Positions 51,360-59,717 of a stretch of DNA of 64,000 nucleotides are shown piece by piece. The stretch is from assembly GCA_965242615.1 (NCBI GenBank), contig CBDESR010000004.1, positions 372,001-436,000 on the forward strand, given 5' to 3'. Position numbers and translations under genes: made by a program. Under the pieces are notes generated by a model. It was not told where the DNA came from, searched no databases, and saw nothing but the letters and a program-made list of their open reading frames with translations. Positions within the stretch are counted from its first letter, which is position 1. The number at the start of each line of letters is the position of its first letter. The DNA comes from CBDBCU01 sp965242615 (GTDB lineage: Bacteria; Chloroflexota; Dehalococcoidia; Lucifugimonadales; UBA3495).

Positions 51360-51408
51360 TAGCAGTTTCCCGCCTTTAGACAGATTCAGGATGAGCGGGA
51401 AACTGCTA
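51360..51408. promoter_or_regulatory. Operator palindrome of the DUF4268 gene
   Basis: Perfect 14-bp arms TAGCAGTTTCCCGC (51360-51373) and GCGGGAAACTGCTA (51395-51408), with the right arm overlapping the extended minus-10 TGCTACAAT (51404-51412). Confidence 0.65.
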
Positions 51409-51445
51409 CAATCAGTCCGAAATTTGACCGGTACGGAGGTAGTCT

Positions 51446-52411
51446 ATGGCAACCCGTGACTTGGGAACGCTTGAACCGGTGTCCGTGCGGCAGATTTGGC
51501 CGCACGAGGAGCATAACTTTACGGTTTGGCTGGCCGACAATTTGCAATCGTTGCATCCGGTCTTGGGTATGCCGCTGGAGTTGGAGTTGGTCCAGAGAGA
51601 AGCACGGTTAGCCAGCGCCGGCCGGGTTGACATCCTCGCCCGGGAAGTCAACAGCAAAGTCCCTGTGGTTATTGAGAACCAGCTGACTTGGTCGGATGAC
51701 GGCCATCTCAACCGGCTGATGGGCTATGCAGCCGATTGCAAAGCCAAAGTCCTAATCTGGATTGCCACGGGTTTTGACCCGCGCCATCTGAACATCCTGA
51801 ACTGGCTCAACAATTCCGGAGTAGCGGTGTACGGGCTACAGCTCAGTGCCTATCGCATCGGCGACACCTATGCTCCTTGGTTCGACAAATTAGCAGGGCC
51901 TGAGGATCCGGGGAATGTCGAGACTAGTGTCCCGGCGCGCGTTCCTACTCAGAACCTTTGGGGTCAGTTCTACCGGCCGTTGACTGAGAGGTTGAAGTCT
52001 GCGGGGATTTTCTCCATGGGCGGCAATCAAGGAGGTTATGCGGGAAAATGGAGGAAGTTACGCTCCGGCTTGTCAGATGCCGGAGTGTATTATAGCCTGC
52101 AACTTGGCCGCGGCGATGAGCGGTGCGAGGCGCACTTGCTGATTTTCGGCGACGCCCAACAAGACCTTTATGCAGGTCTGGAGCAGTACCAGGAGGAAGT
52201 GGAGAGGGAATTCCCTGGCCACAACTTGGAATGGTGGATTCAAGGTGATCAATCGGGGATAACGGTGCCGACCGACGGGCTTTCCGATGAGACGGATCCG
52301 GTCCTCCTCGAGGAAAAACGTAAGTGGATGTTCGACAACTTAGTGGCTCTCCGCGATGCCGTGCAGCCGCGGCTGGAGCAGGTAATCGCTAGCTTGAGTT
52401 CGGGTAACTGA
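51446..52411 (+). CDS. DUF4268 protein with PD-(D/E)xK nuclease-like N-terminus
   Basis: 321 residues. The N-terminal 110 residues carry a nuclease-superfamily pattern: GRVDILARE then PVVIENQLTWSDDGHLNRLMGYAA, equivalent to D...ExK-like positions with Glu-Asn-Gln. The C-terminal 150 residues match DUF4268 (FYRPLTERLKSAGIFS, YYSLQLGRGDERCEAHLLIFG). Such proteins accompany restriction or repair loci. It stands alone with a palindromic operator. Ribosome-binding site GGAGG 8 bases before the ATG. Confidence 0.8.
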   Translation: MATRDLGTLEPVSVRQIWPHEEHNFTVWLADNLQSLHPVLGMPLELELVQREARLASAGRVDILAREVNSKVPVVIENQLTWSDDGHLNRLMGYAADCKAKVLIWIATGFDPRHLNILNWLNNSGVAVYGLQLSAYRIGDTYAPWFDKLAGPEDPGNVETSVPARVPTQNLWGQFYRPLTERLKSAGIFSMGGNQGGYAGKWRKLRSGLSDAGVYYSLQLGRGDERCEAHLLIFGDAQQDLYAGLEQYQEEVEREFPGHNLEWWIQGDQSGITVPTDGLSDETDPVLLEEKRKWMFDNLVALRDAVQPRLEQVIASLSSGN

Positions 52412-52417
52412 ATCCCC

Positions 52418-53977
52418 CTACTGCGACCGCAGGGCCCGCCCCGGCAGGGCGCCGGTGTGGATGCCCCGGTCAATCACTACCTGCCCGTTGACCAGCACAT
52501 AGTCAATGCCCTCCGGGTACTGGCGCGGCTGCTCAAAGGTGGCTTTGGCGGCGACCTGCTCCGGGTCAAAGATTACCAGGTCGGCTTTCATCCCGTCCCG
52601 GATAATGCCGCGGTCGGCCAAGCCCAATCGCTGCGCGGGAATGGCGGTCATTTTCCGCACGGCATCCTCCAAGCGCAACAGTCCCTCCTCCCGAGTCAAC
52701 TGCCCCAGCACATAGGGAAAAGTGCCGTAAGTGCGGGGATTGGGTTGACCGCCGGTCAGCAGCCCGTCGGAACCCACCATCTGGGCCGGGTGTTGGGCAA
52801 TGGTGCGGATGTTGTCCGGGTTGCCGGTGCGGGCTACGAATGCCACTTCCAGGTTTTCCTCGACCAGCAAATCGCAAATCGCGTCCACCATCTTTTTGCC
52901 TTGATGCTGGGCCAAGTCGGTCAGGGAACGGCCCTCCCATTCCTTGTTTTGCGCCGAACCGATGTGGCTGAAAAGGTAATGCTCCAGAGTTGCCCCCCAT
53001 TGGGGTTCGACGGAGTCGCCCATTTCCTCCCGGATAGCCGGATCTTGAATCCGCTGCAACAGGGCGGCCGGGCCGCCGGCGTGTACCCAATAGGGCAGCA
53101 GGGAATGTAAGACGGTGCTGGCGGCGGCGTAGGGATACTGGTCATAGGTAACATCAATGCCGTAATTGCGCCCCTCATCCACCAAGGCCGTCATCCGCGC
53201 CCCCATCCCTTGCACCGGGTTATGGTAGTGGGAAATATGCACCGGGACGCCGCTGCGCTGTCCGATGTTGATGGCTTCCCGGAAGGGGTCGAGGAGGCGG
53301 TCGCCCAAGCTGTAGCGGGCGTGGGTCACATAAAAGCCGCCCAAATCGCGGATGGCGGCGCAGACTGCGACCAGTTCGGCGGTATCGCTGTAGGCTCCGG
53401 GCGGGTAAGTAAGGCCGGTGGAAAAGCCAAAGGCGCCGTCCCGCATCCCGGCCCGGGCCAGTTCCTGCATTCGGGTCAGTTCGGCCGCCGTGGGCAAGCG
53501 GTCGGCCCAGCCCATAGCCGCGACCCGGATGGCGGCGTGGGGGACAAAATAGACCACATTGCAGGCAATCCGCCCGTCCAGCAAGTCGAGGAAATCCTTG
53601 ACGCTGCCCCAACGGACGCCGGCAGGGGGCGTGCCGTTAATCGCCGCCAGGTAGGTTAGCAGTTCCTCTAATCGGGCCGGCGTAGTGGGGGCATAGGACA
53701 AGCCATCCATTCCCAAAGCGTCGGTGGTTACGCCCTGGCGCAGTTTGGCTTCGTTGCGGGGTTCGGACAGCAGCATCAGGTCCGAATGGGAGTGCATATC
53801 GATAAAGCCGGGGCAGACTACGGCGTCGGCGGCGTCAATAATCCGGCCGGCGACGACGGCGGAAGTGTCGCCGCGCAATACGGACAGGGTATCCCCGGCG
53901 ATGCCCACGCTGCCCCGAAACCAGGTTTGCCCGGTGCCGTCGATGATGCGCCCGTTCTGAATCAGCAAGTCAAACAT
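52418..53977 (-). CDS. N-acyl-D-amino-acid deacylase family amidohydrolase
   Basis: 519 residues. The amidohydrolase metal site HSHSDL (near 62), SFSTGLTYPPGAYSDT-type loop (FGFSTGLTYPPG), HARY and HISHYHN (near 265) and the C-terminal VGSDGLL are seen. These are features of D-aminoacylase-like enzymes that deacylate N-acyl-D-amino acids or open cyclic imides. The substrate is unresolved. It is downstream of metH on the same strand but separated by about 80 bases. Confidence 0.88.
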   Translation of the reverse strand: MFDLLIQNGRIIDGTGQTWFRGSVGIAGDTLSVLRGDTSAVVAGRIIDAADAVVCPGFIDMHSHSDLMLLSEPRNEAKLRQGVTTDALGMDGLSYAPTTPARLEELLTYLAAINGTPPAGVRWGSVKDFLDLLDGRIACNVVYFVPHAAIRVAAMGWADRLPTAAELTRMQELARAGMRDGAFGFSTGLTYPPGAYSDTAELVAVCAAIRDLGGFYVTHARYSLGDRLLDPFREAINIGQRSGVPVHISHYHNPVQGMGARMTALVDEGRNYGIDVTYDQYPYAAASTVLHSLLPYWVHAGGPAALLQRIQDPAIREEMGDSVEPQWGATLEHYLFSHIGSAQNKEWEGRSLTDLAQHQGKKMVDAICDLLVEENLEVAFVARTGNPDNIRTIAQHPAQMVGSDGLLTGGQPNPRTYGTFPYVLGQLTREEGLLRLEDAVRKMTAIPAQRLGLADRGIIRDGMKADLVIFDPEQVAAKATFEQPRQYPEGIDYVLVNGQVVIDRGIHTGALPGRALRSQ

Positions 53978-54056
53978 AAGCCTGCCCCCCGGAAATTGCT
54001 GCCGGCATTGCCGCTAATGCGGCCGAAAATCCCTTGGTCTGAAATGGAACGGGTAG

Positions 54057-54839
54057 TTAGCCGCTGGCTACTTCCTGCTCCAGGCGGGCGATGTCTCCCT
54101 CGCTCAGGTTGAAGTACTTGGCTTCCGGGTGGTGGAACACCAGGGCGGATACGGAGCCTTCCGGGTCCATCATATAGCCCTCGGTCAGCTCGACGCCGAT
54201 GTTGGCGGTGACTTCGAGCAGGCGGAACAGCGGTTCCTGGTCTTCGAGGCGGGGGCAAGCCGGGTAGCCGAAGGAGTAGCGGCGGCCGCGGTATTGGGTG
54301 CGGAACAGGTCGGGGTAGGGGATGTCCTGGGGGTCGCCGAAACCCCACATCTGGCGGATTTGCTGATGGAGCAGTTCGGCAAAGGCTTCGGCGGATTCCA
54401 ACGCCAGGACTTGCAGGATGTGGGAATTGAGAAATTCTCCCCGTTCTTTCCATTCCTCGGACAAGGCGCGGATGCCGGGGCCGATGGTGGTGGTGAACAT
54501 TGCCACATAGTCGGGCTGTTCCGAAGTCAGGGGGCGGGCGTAGTCAGCCAAGCACAAGCCTTCCCGCTGCTGCTGGCGGCCGAAGTAAAACTTTTCCAGG
54601 ACGGTTTGCCCGTCGGGGCCGTAAATCAGCAGGGTCTGACCGTCGGAACGGCAGGGAAAGAACTTGAACACGGCATTGGCGTTAAGGTCCGACCGGGCCA
54701 ACATAACATCCTCGACCCGGCGCACCGATTCCCGCAATTCCAGGGCGGCTTTTTCCTCGCTTTCCAGGGCTTTGGCAAAACGCCCCTGATAGCCGAGGTG
54801 CCGCACATAGAGCATCTGGGGGTTGATGTAGGGGAAAAT
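54057..54839 (-). CDS. metH: Methionine synthase activation domain, out of frame with the main metH ORF
   Basis: About 260 residues covering the AdoMet-binding activation domain: the upstream part reads EIFPYINPQMLYVRHLGYQGRF, then CRSDGQTLLIY, DYVAMFTTTIGPGI, RFSFGYPACPRLEDQ-like (YSFGYPACPRLEDQ) and the terminal HHPEAKYF. No start codon fits except an internal ATG at 54815, which would cut off the conserved opening. Between it and the main ORF a third frame encodes the missing linker (IRHDFPVPNPPDLRLHTLKDYDLS, 54841 to about 54920). The three pieces add up to one normal MetH with two frameshifts. Confidence 0.85.
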   Translation of the reverse strand: MFPYINPQMLYVRHLGYQGRFAKALESEEKAALELRESVRRVEDVMLARSDLNANAVFKFFPCRSDGQTLLIYGPDGQTVLEKFYFGRQQQREGLCLADYARPLTSEQPDYVAMFTTTIGPGIRALSEEWKERGEFLNSHILQVLALESAEAFAELLHQQIRQMWGFGDPQDIPYPDLFRTQYRGRRYSFGYPACPRLEDQEPLFRLLEVTANIGVELTEGYMMDPEGSVSALVFHHPEAKYFNLSEGDIARLEQEVASG

Positions 54840-54859
54840 TTCAGGACAGGTCGTAGTCT

Positions 54860-57568
54860 TTAAGGGTGTGGAGCCGCAAGTCCGGCGGGTTGGGGACGGG
54901 GAAGTCGTGGCGGATTTGGGCCGGGGGACACGGCGGGCGGCGCGGCGGCCGGGTCGGCGGCGGCCCGTTCCTGGGCGGCTTGGAGCATTTGGTCAGTTTC
55001 GGTTTCGAGGGCGGCGGCCAGGGTCTGCCGCTCGTCGGCGTCTTGCAGGGTGTTGGCCAGGGCCAAGCCGCTCATGGCGTCCTGGGCGTAGGCGACCAAG
55101 CCGGCATATTCCGGGGCAATCCGCAGGCGGGTAAAGCGGTTGGAAAGGGCGGCCCCGCCGACGAGCAGGGGCGGGTTGACGCCGGCTTGGCGGAAGTCCC
55201 GGGCGGTTTCGACCATCATTTGGGCGGATTTGACCAGCAAGCCGGACAAGCCGACGATGTCCGGGCGGTGTTCCTGGCAGGCGTCAATCAAATCCTGCGG
55301 CGGTACTTTGATGCCGAGGTTGATGACCTGGTAGCCGTTGTTGGAGAGGATGATGTCCACCAAGTTTTTGCCGATGTCGTGGACATCGCCCTTGACGGTG
55401 GCCAGGATAACCTTGCCTTTGGTGGCGGCTTCGGCCCGCTCCATATAGGGCTCGAGATGGGCCACGGCGAATTTCATCGCTTCGGCCGATTGCAGCACTT
55501 CGGCGACAATCAGCTGATTGGCGTTGAACTGGCGGCCGACTTCATCCATTCCCGCCATCAGGGGGCCGTTGATAACTTCCAGGGGCGGGCGTTCCTGCAA
55601 GGCTTCATCCAAATCGGCAGCCAAGCCCTCTTTGCTGCCTTCGATGATGGCTAGAGCCAACCGCTCATCTAATGGCAAACTGCGGCGTTCCTCGGCGGTG
55701 GCGGTGGGGGCTTTGTCGCGGAAGTGGGCGGCAAAGGCGGCGACCGGGTCAGTGCCGCGAGGCCAGATGAGGTTTTCGGACAATTCCCGTTCGATTTCGG
55801 GGATGGAGTTGTACCGCTGCATCATTTCGGAGTTGACGATAGCCAAGTCCAAGCCGGCCTGGACGCAGTGGTAGAGGAAAACGGAGTTGAAAACTTCGCG
55901 GCCAGCCGGGGGCAAGCCGAAGGATACATTGGAGATGCCGAGGATGGTTTTGGTGTTGGGCAGGGCTTCTTTAATCAGCTGGACGCCGGCAAGGGTTTCG
56001 GCGGCGGAGCCGATATAGTTGGCGTCGCCGGTGCCGGCGGGAAAGACCAAGGGGTCAAAGATGATGTCTTGCTCCGGGATGCCGTACTTTTCGGTCAGCA
56101 ACGCATGGGAACGGAGGGCGATTTCCAGTTTGCGCTGGCGGGTGATAGCTTGGGCTTGCTCTTTATCGTCGTCGATGCAGCCCACGACGAGAGCCGCGCC
56201 GTAGGCCCGGGCCAAGGGAGCGATGGCTTGGAAACGGGCTTCGCCATCCTCGAGGTTCACCGAGTTGATGATGGATTTGCCTTGCAGCCGTTTCAGGGAT
56301 TCGGCAATGACCCGGGAGTCGGTGGAGTCGAGCATAATGGGGGATTTGACCTTTTTGGTCACCAAGTCGAGAAAGGCGGTAATATCGGAAAGTTCGTCCC
56401 GGTCGGGGTCTTGGAGGCAGATGTCGAGGATGTGGGCGCCGTTGCGGACCTGGCGGCGGCCGATTTCGGCGGCTTCCTCGAAAGCGCCGCGGGCGATGAG
56501 GCGGCGGAAGCGGCGGCTGCCAAGGACGTTGGTGCGCTCGCCGACGATTACCGGGCGGGTATCCTGGTCAACGACCAATGCCTCGATGCCGGAGACGCGG
56601 GTTTCCGGGCGTTGTACCGGGATACGGGGAGACTTGCTAGCGGCGGCTTGGGTCAGCAGGCGGATGTGTTCGGGGCCGGTGCCGCAGCAGCCGCCGGTGA
56701 CATTGAGCCAGCCGGATTCAATGAAGCGTCCGATGGTGTTAGCCAGCATTTCCGGGGTTTCGTTATACTTGCCATCCTCGTCGGGCAAGCCGGCGTTGGG
56801 CAGGCAAGCCACGGGGAAGCGGGACAAGGCGGCCAGGGTGCGGATGTGGTCGGTCATAAACTCCGGGCCGGTGGCGCAGTTGAAGCCGAGCCAGAGCAAA
56901 TCGCGGTGCATCAGGGAAGTGTAGAAGGCTTCGGCGTCCTGACCAGCCAGGAGAGTTCCCATGGGTTCGATGGTGCCTTGGACGGCGATGGGGATTTGGG
57001 TAGCCAGTTCGGCTTGGGCCTGGTCGATGCCAATCAGTCCGGCCTTGAGGTTGATGGTGTCCTGGGTGGTTTCGAGGAGGAGGAGGTCGGCGCCGCCCTC
57101 GATGAGGCCCAACGCCTGTTCGCGATAGGCGGCGGCGAGTTCGTCGAAGGCTATGCCGCCGGTGACGGAGATGGTTTTGGTAGTGGGGCCCATAGAGCCG
57201 GCGACAAAGCGGGGGCGTTCCGGGGTGGAGCAGGCGGCGGCGGCTTGGCGGGCCAGTTCGGCCGCCGCTTGGTTGATGCGGCGGGCTTGGGGGGCCAGGT
57301 CGTACTCGGCCAGGACTACGGAGGTGGCGCCGAAGGTGTTGGTTTCGACGAGGTCTGCGCCGGCGTCGAAATAGGAGCGGTGGATGGCGCGGATAACATC
57401 GGGGCGGGTGAGGTTGAGGTGTTCGTTGCAACCGTCGAGTTCGGGGCCGCCGAAGTCGGCGGGGCCGAGGTTTTGGGCTTGAATGGCGGTGCCCATAGCG
57501 CCGTCGAGGACGAGGATGCGCTGCTGGAGGAGGGCTTTGAGTTGGGTAATACGGTTGGAAAGGGTCAT
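54860..57568 (-). CDS. metH: Cobalamin-dependent methionine synthase, N-terminal three domains
   Basis: 902 residues. Order: homocysteine-binding domain (1-320; zinc ligands in NCATGPE and GGCCGTGPEHI), pteridine-binding domain (about 330-600; GERTNVLGSRRF, DICLQDPDRDEL), cobalamin cap plus B12 domain (about 630-880; DVHDIGKN supplies the cobalt His, and GGAALSNRFT). It transfers methyl from methyl-tetrahydrofolate to homocysteine. The last 30 residues (AAADPAAAPPAVSPGPNPP) result from reading past a frameshift near 54905-54925. Block R copy B with its promoter lies directly upstream, leaving about 100 bases between. Confidence 0.93.
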   Translation of the reverse strand: MTLSNRITQLKALLQQRILVLDGAMGTAIQAQNLGPADFGGPELDGCNEHLNLTRPDVIRAIHRSYFDAGADLVETNTFGATSVVLAEYDLAPQARRINQAAAELARQAAAACSTPERPRFVAGSMGPTTKTISVTGGIAFDELAAAYREQALGLIEGGADLLLLETTQDTINLKAGLIGIDQAQAELATQIPIAVQGTIEPMGTLLAGQDAEAFYTSLMHRDLLWLGFNCATGPEFMTDHIRTLAALSRFPVACLPNAGLPDEDGKYNETPEMLANTIGRFIESGWLNVTGGCCGTGPEHIRLLTQAAASKSPRIPVQRPETRVSGIEALVVDQDTRPVIVGERTNVLGSRRFRRLIARGAFEEAAEIGRRQVRNGAHILDICLQDPDRDELSDITAFLDLVTKKVKSPIMLDSTDSRVIAESLKRLQGKSIINSVNLEDGEARFQAIAPLARAYGAALVVGCIDDDKEQAQAITRQRKLEIALRSHALLTEKYGIPEQDIIFDPLVFPAGTGDANYIGSAAETLAGVQLIKEALPNTKTILGISNVSFGLPPAGREVFNSVFLYHCVQAGLDLAIVNSEMMQRYNSIPEIERELSENLIWPRGTDPVAAFAAHFRDKAPTATAEERRSLPLDERLALAIIEGSKEGLAADLDEALQERPPLEVINGPLMAGMDEVGRQFNANQLIVAEVLQSAEAMKFAVAHLEPYMERAEAATKGKVILATVKGDVHDIGKNLVDIILSNNGYQVINLGIKVPPQDLIDACQEHRPDIVGLSGLLVKSAQMMVETARDFRQAGVNPPLLVGGAALSNRFTRLRIAPEYAGLVAYAQDAMSGLALANTLQDADERQTLAAALETETDQMLQAAQERAAADPAAAPPAVSPGPNPPRLPRPQPAGLAAPHP

Positions 57569-57668
57569 AAAAATTCCTGTGGCTGAGGGGTAAGGATTAG
57601 GGGGTAAGGGTAGCGGGTAAGGCGGGGGTTGTCAAATGGGGCGCGGCTAAGGGGGGAATCGGGGGCGG

Positions 57669-58227
57669 TAGTACGGGGTATTGCCGGGGCAGGAACTCCT
57701 GGCTGCCCCGGCGGGTGGTTTAGTATTTTGATTCAGCGTTAGGGTTGGGGGCGCCGGGGCGGAACCGCTGGCCGGAAGTTCCGCCCTTGCGGGAGGGGGT
57801 TGGCAAAGGGGCCATTGGGTTGCCTGCGTACACGGGGCACACTGGCGTACTCCACACGACGTTGCCCGACCCAATTGCCGGACGGGAACTAGACCTTGGA
57901 TTGGCTACTGGCGCCGCTGGGTATGGTTGCCACTACCGGCGTTTTGGCCCAGTCCAGCTACCGGGGTTGACCACACCTCCAGTCAACCTATTAACTCCAG
58001 CTCCTGTAGGGATGGGGTAGCGGTTTGGCGGCGGTTGGGATTTGCCGTTTTCCGCTGCTCCGGTGGGGGAATTACGGGTTCCTAGTCCGTTTCCCCGGAG
58101 GTAGGAGCGGGACGCTTGACGGCCGCGGGGGCCGGGGGCGTCCACAGCGCGCTGTGAGCTGTATTTCACGGTAAGCTAGCGTATCGTTTTGAGACCCGGC
58201 GTCCCGGGGCTAGGTCTGACCTTCGCA
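57669..58227 (-). ncRNA. Putative structured RNA from block R, copy B
   Basis: Transcript from the conserved promoter would begin near 58227 and run toward metH. Stem GCCGGGGCAG/CTGCCCCGGC (57683-57712) encloses CCAGGAGTTC. Stem 57835-57840/57861-57867 is GGGCAC/GTTGCCC with the compensatory C-G pair where copy A has A-U. Further stems are as in copy A. It could be the metH leader or an independent RNA; its end is not defined. Confidence 0.5.
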
Positions 58228-58233
58228 ATGTTT

Positions 58234-58262
58234 ATTATGGGGGCGGGAATTATACTTGTCAA
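58234..58262 (-). promoter_or_regulatory. Sigma-70 promoter of block R, copy B
   Basis: Minus strand: TTGACA (58257-58262), 17 bp, CATAAT (58234-58239). If no nearer promoter exists this is also the metH promoter. Confidence 0.65.
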
Positions 58263-58299
58263 GGGATAAATGGGATGAATTTTCGGATTGAAATTCTGG

Positions 58300-58319
58300 A
58301 TTCCTACTTTCGTGGGAAT
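58300..58319. repeat. dRS3-like palindromic repeat, imperfect
   Basis: ATTCCT, ACTTTCGT, GGGAAT, same relative place in block R as the perfect copy at 27501. Confidence 0.6.
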
Positions 58320-58358
58320 GACGGTGAGAGGGGCGGGAGTATTGGGGCGCGCGGGGAG

Positions 58359-58434
58359 GACGGTTTAACGGTGGGAGAGATGGCGGGGGAACTTTTGTAA
58401 AAGTTCCCCCGCACCCCCTCAAAACTTTTTGGAG
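58359..58434. repeat. Palindrome-containing dispersed repeat P, copy 1
   Basis: Contains GGGGGAAC (58385) to GTTCCCCC (58410), a nearly perfect 26-base inverted repeat around ACTTTTGTAAAAGT, followed by GCACCCCCTCAAAACTTTT. Copy 2 is at 61025-61100. Confidence 0.7.
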
Positions 58435-58520
58435 TTTGGGAGTGGTTGGGCTTGGAATGGCCCGCCCCCTTAGAGTGTGTCGCCGTAGCCGCCCGGACGC
58501 CGGGGCCGGGCGAACCTCGG

Positions 58521-59466
58521 CTACCGGCGTTTTTTGCAGGTAGCGTCGAAGTAGAGTTGGATGCCTACCCGGAACTGATAATTGCCGCCGCCGGCCAAGT
58601 TTTCGCTGTAGTAAAAGGTATCGACTACCCGGGTCGTACCGGATTGAACCCGGATCCGGGCGCGGCCGGTCAAACGGGCGCCTCGGGCGCGGCAGGCGGC
58701 CGTGGCCTGGGCGTTAGCGTCCGCTTGGCGGGCCGATACTTCCAGCCAAGCCTGATATTTTTCAGCGGTGTTGACCGCCGCGGGTCGCCCGGCCAAGGTG
58801 AGCCACTGGGTGTTAGCGGCGGTTATCGCGGAAGCGCGATTGCCGATTCCGCCCGCCGTACTGTGCAAACCGGTCTGCAACACGCAAGGGGAATAAGGCG
58901 GGTGCTGGTGCGATTCATCATAAGCCGGGCACAGCTTAAAGTTCCGGTACCGCCGCCGTTTCCGTTCCTCCCGGGGGAATTCAAAGATGAGGTCGCGGGA
59001 GACGCCGGTAACGCCGGATTCGCCATCGGTCAGGTAGCCCTCTTGGGCGGACAGGAAGCCGCGGAAGTTGCCGCTTTCGCCGAAGTAGACGGTATCATCG
59101 CGTTCGTTGCGGTCGCGGCCGGCGGCCCAGGTTTCGGCTTTGGTGAAGGTGTCGGACTGGTCGATGGCGCAGTAGATGGTTTTGCCGCGGTTGGCGGCGA
59201 GGGATTCGAGGATAAGGGAGACGCGGGCATTGTCAGCGTCGGCAAGGGCGGGGGAGGCTTGCCAGTCATCACAGTTCCAGGGGATGGAACGGGGGGCGGC
59301 TTGGGCGACATCTACATAGAACAAGCGTTCTGGGGGGGGGTAGTACGGAATCGGAGCGGGTGAGGGCGGGTTCGGCGCGGCCGCTGTTATGGGTGAAGGC
59401 GGCGACGACGAGGAGCAGGGACAGGGTGGTGAGGGAGAGGATTAGTTTGAGGGGCAAGGGAAACAT
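58521..59466 (-). CDS. Secreted variable protein B, interrupted at a C9 tract
   Basis: ATG at 59466 with AGGAGG upstream opens a signal peptide (LKLILSLTTLSLLLVVAAF) and SGRAEPALTRSDSVLPPP. A C9 tract (plus-strand G9 at 59332-59340) puts the following body out of frame by one base; with eight C it would read PPPERLFYVDVAQAAPRSIPWNC. The body N-terminus is nearly the same as in the gene at 25872-26742; after EFPREER the C-terminus is different and longer (CPAYDESHQHPPYSP, AANTQWLTLAG, ending ATCKKRR). Both C-termini end in a W/Y-rich beta strand and a basic tail, so they may be alternative folds of one role. No family recognised. Confidence 0.7.
58963..59386. repeat. Duplicated segment shared by variable genes (copy B)
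   Basis: Counterpart of 26251-26672; contains the common N-terminal body and homopolymer tract. Confidence 0.75.
59332..59340. repeat. G9/C9 homopolymer tract, candidate slippage site (copy B)
   Basis: Nine G on the plus strand at the same position in the gene as in copy A, and of the same length. Confidence 0.7.
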
Positions 59467-59589
59467 ATAGCCGGGGCCTCCTGGGGGAAGGTTCGAGGTG
59501 AGGCTAGGGTAACAGGATGAGGCTGGGGTTGTCAACCGGGGATGAAGGGGGGAATTGGGGAAGGATGGGGATGACGGGTGCGGTTCTGG

Positions 59590-59609
59590 ATTCCCACTTT
59601 CGTGGGAAT
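59590..59609. repeat. dRS3-like palindromic repeat
   Basis: ATTCCC, ACTTTCGT, GGGAAT with flanking CTGG and GACGGTG; between the variable gene and the broken nuclease gene. Confidence 0.7.
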
Positions 59610-59717
59610 GACGGTGGGAGGGGCGGTGTCAAATTGGCTGAGGATTTTATGAAATGTTTGACGATAAGAGAGATTATTTATACACTACAGGTTACAGACC
59701 CTTATGGAGGCAGGATT

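Larger units (their letters stand above)
57669..58359. repeat. Block R, copy B (about 0.7 kb, noncoding)
   Basis: Counterpart of 26859-27561. Longest identical stretches are around GGTATGGTTGCCACTACCGG and GGGATGGGGTAGCGGTTTGG. Indels of one or two bases are spread through, destroying any shared reading frame. It fills most of the gene-free stretch 57569-58520 between metH and the variable gene. Confidence 0.8.

Noticed and set aside
57683..57712. The hairpin loop sequence AGCCAGGAGTTCCTGCC upstream of metH resembles the B12 box of cobalamin riboswitches.
   Set aside because: I could not find the rest of the cobalamin aptamer (no CCCGCNACTG-type core), the copy in block R at 26873-26903 has a different sequence, and that copy precedes an unrelated gene. 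A covariance-model search would settle it.
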